DNA of 7,080 bases from an uncultured Pseudorhodobacter sp. Its GTDB lineage: Bacteria > Pseudomonadota > Alphaproteobacteria > Rhodobacterales > Rhodobacteraceae. Where the stretch lies: NCBI GenBank assembly GCA_945957495.1, contig CAMFLG010000160.1, forward strand, positions 1 through 7,080, in the 5' to 3' direction. The translations under genes and the position numbers were made by a program. Shown in pieces: positions 5,429 through 7,080 of this stretch. The first letter of the stretch is position 1. Every line of letters starts with the position of its first letter. The notes beneath the pieces were generated by a model that searched no databases, had not been told where the DNA came from, and worked only from the letters and a program-made list of their open reading frames with translations.

Positions 5429-5487
5429 CGGGCCGTGTGATCCACACAAACAGTATTCGGCCCGCGCGGATTGCCGACTAGCGGGCC
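5429..5487. terminator. GC-rich inverted repeats between convergent genes, possible bidirectional terminator
   Basis: GGCCCGC (5459-5465) and GCGGGCC (5481-5487) are perfect complements. The same GGCCCG can pair instead with CGGGCC at 5429-5434, which encloses a small GTGTG-ATC-CACAC stem (5435-5447). No T-run follows in either direction, so intrinsic termination is not certain. The location between the hemP stop (5418) and the stop of the opposite-strand gene (5506) fits a shared terminator. Confidence 0.4.
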
Positions 5488-5505
5488 ACCGTCGCGCCCT
5501 GATCC

Positions 5506-6198
5506 CTACCGAAAGACCGTCAGGATCTGATCCAGCGGCTTCTTTCGTTTTGCAACGGCGGGCACGGTGGCGTCTTCGGCGGGATAGCCGACGGGCAGGA
5601 TCATCACGCCCTTTTCATGGGCGGGACGACCGCACATCTCTGGCAGGAATTTCATCGGGTTCGGGGTGTGTTCCAGACAGACCAAGCCTGCCTGATGCAG
5701 CGCCGTGATCAGCATTCCGGTGGCGATGCCGACACTTTCCGGAACGTAGTAGTTCTTGAACCGGATGCCGTCGTCCGTGACGCCGTAGCGTTGGGCAAAC
5801 ACCACGATCAGCCAAGGCGCGTCGGTCAGATGGGGTTTTTCTACGCCCGTGCCAATCGGCTCTAACGCCGCCAACCATTCATCGCCAGCGCCGCCCGCAT
5901 AAAACGCGCGCTCTTCATCCTCGGCGGCGGCGCGGATGCGGGCCTTCATCGCCGGATCAGAGATGGCCACAAAGTGCCAGGGCTGATGGTTCGCCCCCGA
6001 AGGTGCGGTGCCCGCCGCCTGAACGCAGGCGGTGATCACCGCTTCGGGAACCGGACGGGGGGCGTATTGGCGGACCGAGTGCCGCTTTCTCATGTAGTCG
6101 CGGAAGGTTTCCGCCGCCTGCAAGGCCTGATCATCCGGCTTCTGCACCCGATCGGGCAGCGCCAGCGCCTGGTATTTCACCTCGCCCTTCTTGTACAT
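5506..6198 (-). CDS. Iodotyrosine deiodinase-like FMN-dependent nitroreductase-fold protein
   Basis: A 230-residue flavoprotein of the nitroreductase superfamily. FMN-site sequence includes RKRHSVRQY (38-45) and APSGANHQPWHF (65-76). It belongs to the iodotyrosine deiodinase (IYD) branch: the C-terminus GRPAHEK, LPVGYPAEDATVP and KRKKPLDQI closely follows animal IYD as I remember it. Glu96, Tyr100 and Lys121 align, with identical spacing, to human Glu157, Tyr161 and Lys182, which bind the amino-acid part of halotyrosine. Thr178 in HTPNPMKFL probably matches the Thr near FMN N5. Such enzymes reductively remove halogen from iodo- or bromotyrosine, and bacterial members are known. No signal peptide or membrane anchor is seen, so it should be cytosolic. 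ATG 6198 has GGAGG (6211-6207) eight bases upstream, inside the end of mbfA; the mbfA stop and this start are one base apart. The true substrate here is unknown; a reductase role in iron release is an alternative suggested only by the neighbour. Confidence 0.88.
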   Translation of the reverse strand: MYKKGEVKYQALALPDRVQKPDDQALQAAETFRDYMRKRHSVRQYAPRPVPEAVITACVQAAGTAPSGANHQPWHFVAISDPAMKARIRAAAEDEERAFYAGGAGDEWLAALEPIGTGVEKPHLTDAPWLIVVFAQRYGVTDDGIRFKNYYVPESVGIATGMLITALHQAGLVCLEHTPNPMKFLPEMCGRPAHEKGVMILPVGYPAEDATVPAVAKRKKPLDQILTVFR

Positions 6199-6199
6199 A

Positions 6200-7080
6200 T
6201 CAGCCGCCTCCGATCAGCACCCCTGCTGCGAAGACCAAAGCACCGCCGACGACAACCTGCAAGGCCGCGCGCAGGAAAGGGGTTTGCATGTAACGGTTCT
6301 GAATCCAAGCGATTGCCCACAATTCGACAAAGACAACCACCATCGCGATGACGGTAGCGGTCCAGAATTCCGGGATCAGGAACGGCAGCGCGTGGCCAAG
6401 GCCGCCAACCGTTGTCATCACACCACTGGCCAGACCGCGCTTGAGCGGGCTTCCCCGGCCCGACAGCACGCCATCATCATGCGCGGCCTCGGTAAACCCC
6501 ATCGAAATCCCTGCACCGACCGAGGCGGCAAGACCGACCAGGAACGTCGTCCAGGTATCTTGCGTGGCAAAGGCGGTGGCAAAGATCGGCGCGAGGGTGG
6601 AAACCGACCCGTCCATCAACCCGGCAAGCCCGGGCTGCACCCAGGTCAGAATGAACTGCCGATGCGCGGCCTTGTCTTCGGTTTCGCGGGCGTCGTCGCC
6701 CAGATTGGCGGCCTCCAACCCTTCGGCATGGTGTTCATGGCCGATCTCAGCCGCCGCCAGATCGCCCAAAAGCTTGCGGGTGGCTGCATCCTGCGTGCGC
6801 GCGGCGGCGCGTTGGTAGAAATCGGCCGCCTGGTGCTCCATCGCGCGGGCCTCTTCGCGGATGCGGTCAAGGCCAAGGTTTTCCGTCAGCCAGACCGGAT
6901 TTCGGGCATAGAAGCCTGCCACATGCTCGCGGCGGATCAGCGGGATCACATCGCCAAAACGGGCAACGTGCAGGTCGATCAACTGTTGGCGGTGGCTGTC
7001 TTCTTCGGCAGCCATCCCGTCGAACACGGCGGCAGAGGCCGGATAGTCGGCGCGCAGATCCTGCGCATAGGTGCGATAGA
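6200..7080 (-). CDS. mbfA: MbfA: ferritin-like domain fused to VIT1/CCC1 iron transporter, N-terminus beyond the window
   Basis: The frame is open from the right edge (7080) to TGA 6202-6200, giving about 292 residues; the family has roughly 325, so some 30 N-terminal residues are outside. The N-terminal part is a rubrerythrin/ferritin-like helical bundle. Acidic-His metal-ligand motifs are visible: EEDSH (about 7009-6995), RAMEHQAADFY (about 6848-6817) and AEIGHEHH. The C-terminal part has five membrane segments of the VIT1/CCC1 type (for example VQPGLAGLMDGSVSTLAP, LAASVGAGISMGFTEAAHDDG and LQVVVGGALVFAAGVLIGG). MbfA proteins of Bradyrhizobium and Agrobacterium sit in the inner membrane, export iron and protect from iron and peroxide stress, under Irr control. 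The in-frame GTG at 7027 is not the start, because family sequence (YRTYAQDLRADYPASAAVFDGMA) continues upstream. It is probably co-transcribed with the deiodinase-like gene; its promoter is off the window. Confidence 0.92.
   Translation of the reverse strand, partial: YRTYAQDLRADYPASAAVFDGMAAEEDSHRQQLIDLHVARFGDVIPLIRREHVAGFYARNPVWLTENLGLDRIREEARAMEHQAADFYQRAAARTQDAATRKLLGDLAAAEIGHEHHAEGLEAANLGDDARETEDKAAHRQFILTWVQPGLAGLMDGSVSTLAPIFATAFATQDTWTTFLVGLAASVGAGISMGFTEAAHDDGVLSGRGSPLKRGLASGVMTTVGGLGHALPFLIPEFWTATVIAMVVVFVELWAIAWIQNRYMQTPFLRAALQVVVGGALVFAAGVLIGGG

Noticed and set aside
4819..5445. Reverse-strand open frame of 208 codons crossing the tonB end, the leader and hemP
   Set aside because: It covers two real genes on the other strand and changes character across the AT-rich region; no family sequence is seen.
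6200..7027. mbfA starting at GTG 7027
   Set aside because: In-frame family sequence continues to the window edge, so this GTG is internal.

Overview
The window is GC-rich and densely packed, with the protein signature of an alphaproteobacterium, most likely of the Rhodobacterales (inference from HmuS, HemP, MbfA and the TonB/ExbBD architecture; I ran no database search). Almost everything in it concerns iron and heme: a heme-uptake locus on the left and centre, and an iron-storage/export pair on the right.

Left (1-975): an hmuS-type heme-utilisation gene runs leftward and is cut off by the window edge. A 258-base divergent control region separates it from the rightward genes. This region holds face-to-face promoter-like sequences, a 28-base imperfect palindrome (814-841) and a nested inverted repeat built round a 14-base perfect palindrome (873-907).

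Centre (976-5065): four rightward genes form a tight unit: a TonB-dependent outer-membrane receptor (probable heme receptor), then exbB, exbD and tonB. The gaps and overlaps are 9 bases (receptor/exbB, with the preferred exbB start), 1-base overlap (exbB/exbD) and 4-base overlap (exbD/tonB). The receptor therefore travels with its own energising complex: ExbB/ExbD use the proton gradient, TonB transmits the force to the receptor, heme enters the periplasm, and HmuS handles it in the cytosol. A periplasmic binding protein and ABC importer (hmuTUV) are not in the window and may lie beyond the left edge.

Centre-right (5066-5418): an AT-rich leader precedes the small hemP gene. It contains a TGA-N9-TCA element like the iron boxes of alphaproteobacteria, an A/T inverted repeat, a 14-codon small ORF with a good ribosome-binding site, and a hairpin that would mask the hemP ribosome-binding site. 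This is the part of the window most likely to hold an undescribed regulatory device.

Right (5419-7080): after a short convergent intergenic stretch with GC-rich inverted repeats, two leftward genes are coupled with one base between them. The upstream one, incomplete at its N-terminus, is mbfA, a ferritin-like domain fused to a VIT1/CCC1 membrane iron transporter. The downstream one is an FMN-dependent nitroreductase-fold protein that keeps the Glu-Tyr-Lys substrate-binding triad and C-terminal sequence of iodotyrosine deiodinase. Pairing such a flavoprotein with an iron exporter is unexpected. Heme import (expected at low iron) and MbfA iron export (expected at high iron) thus converge on the same intergenic stretch.
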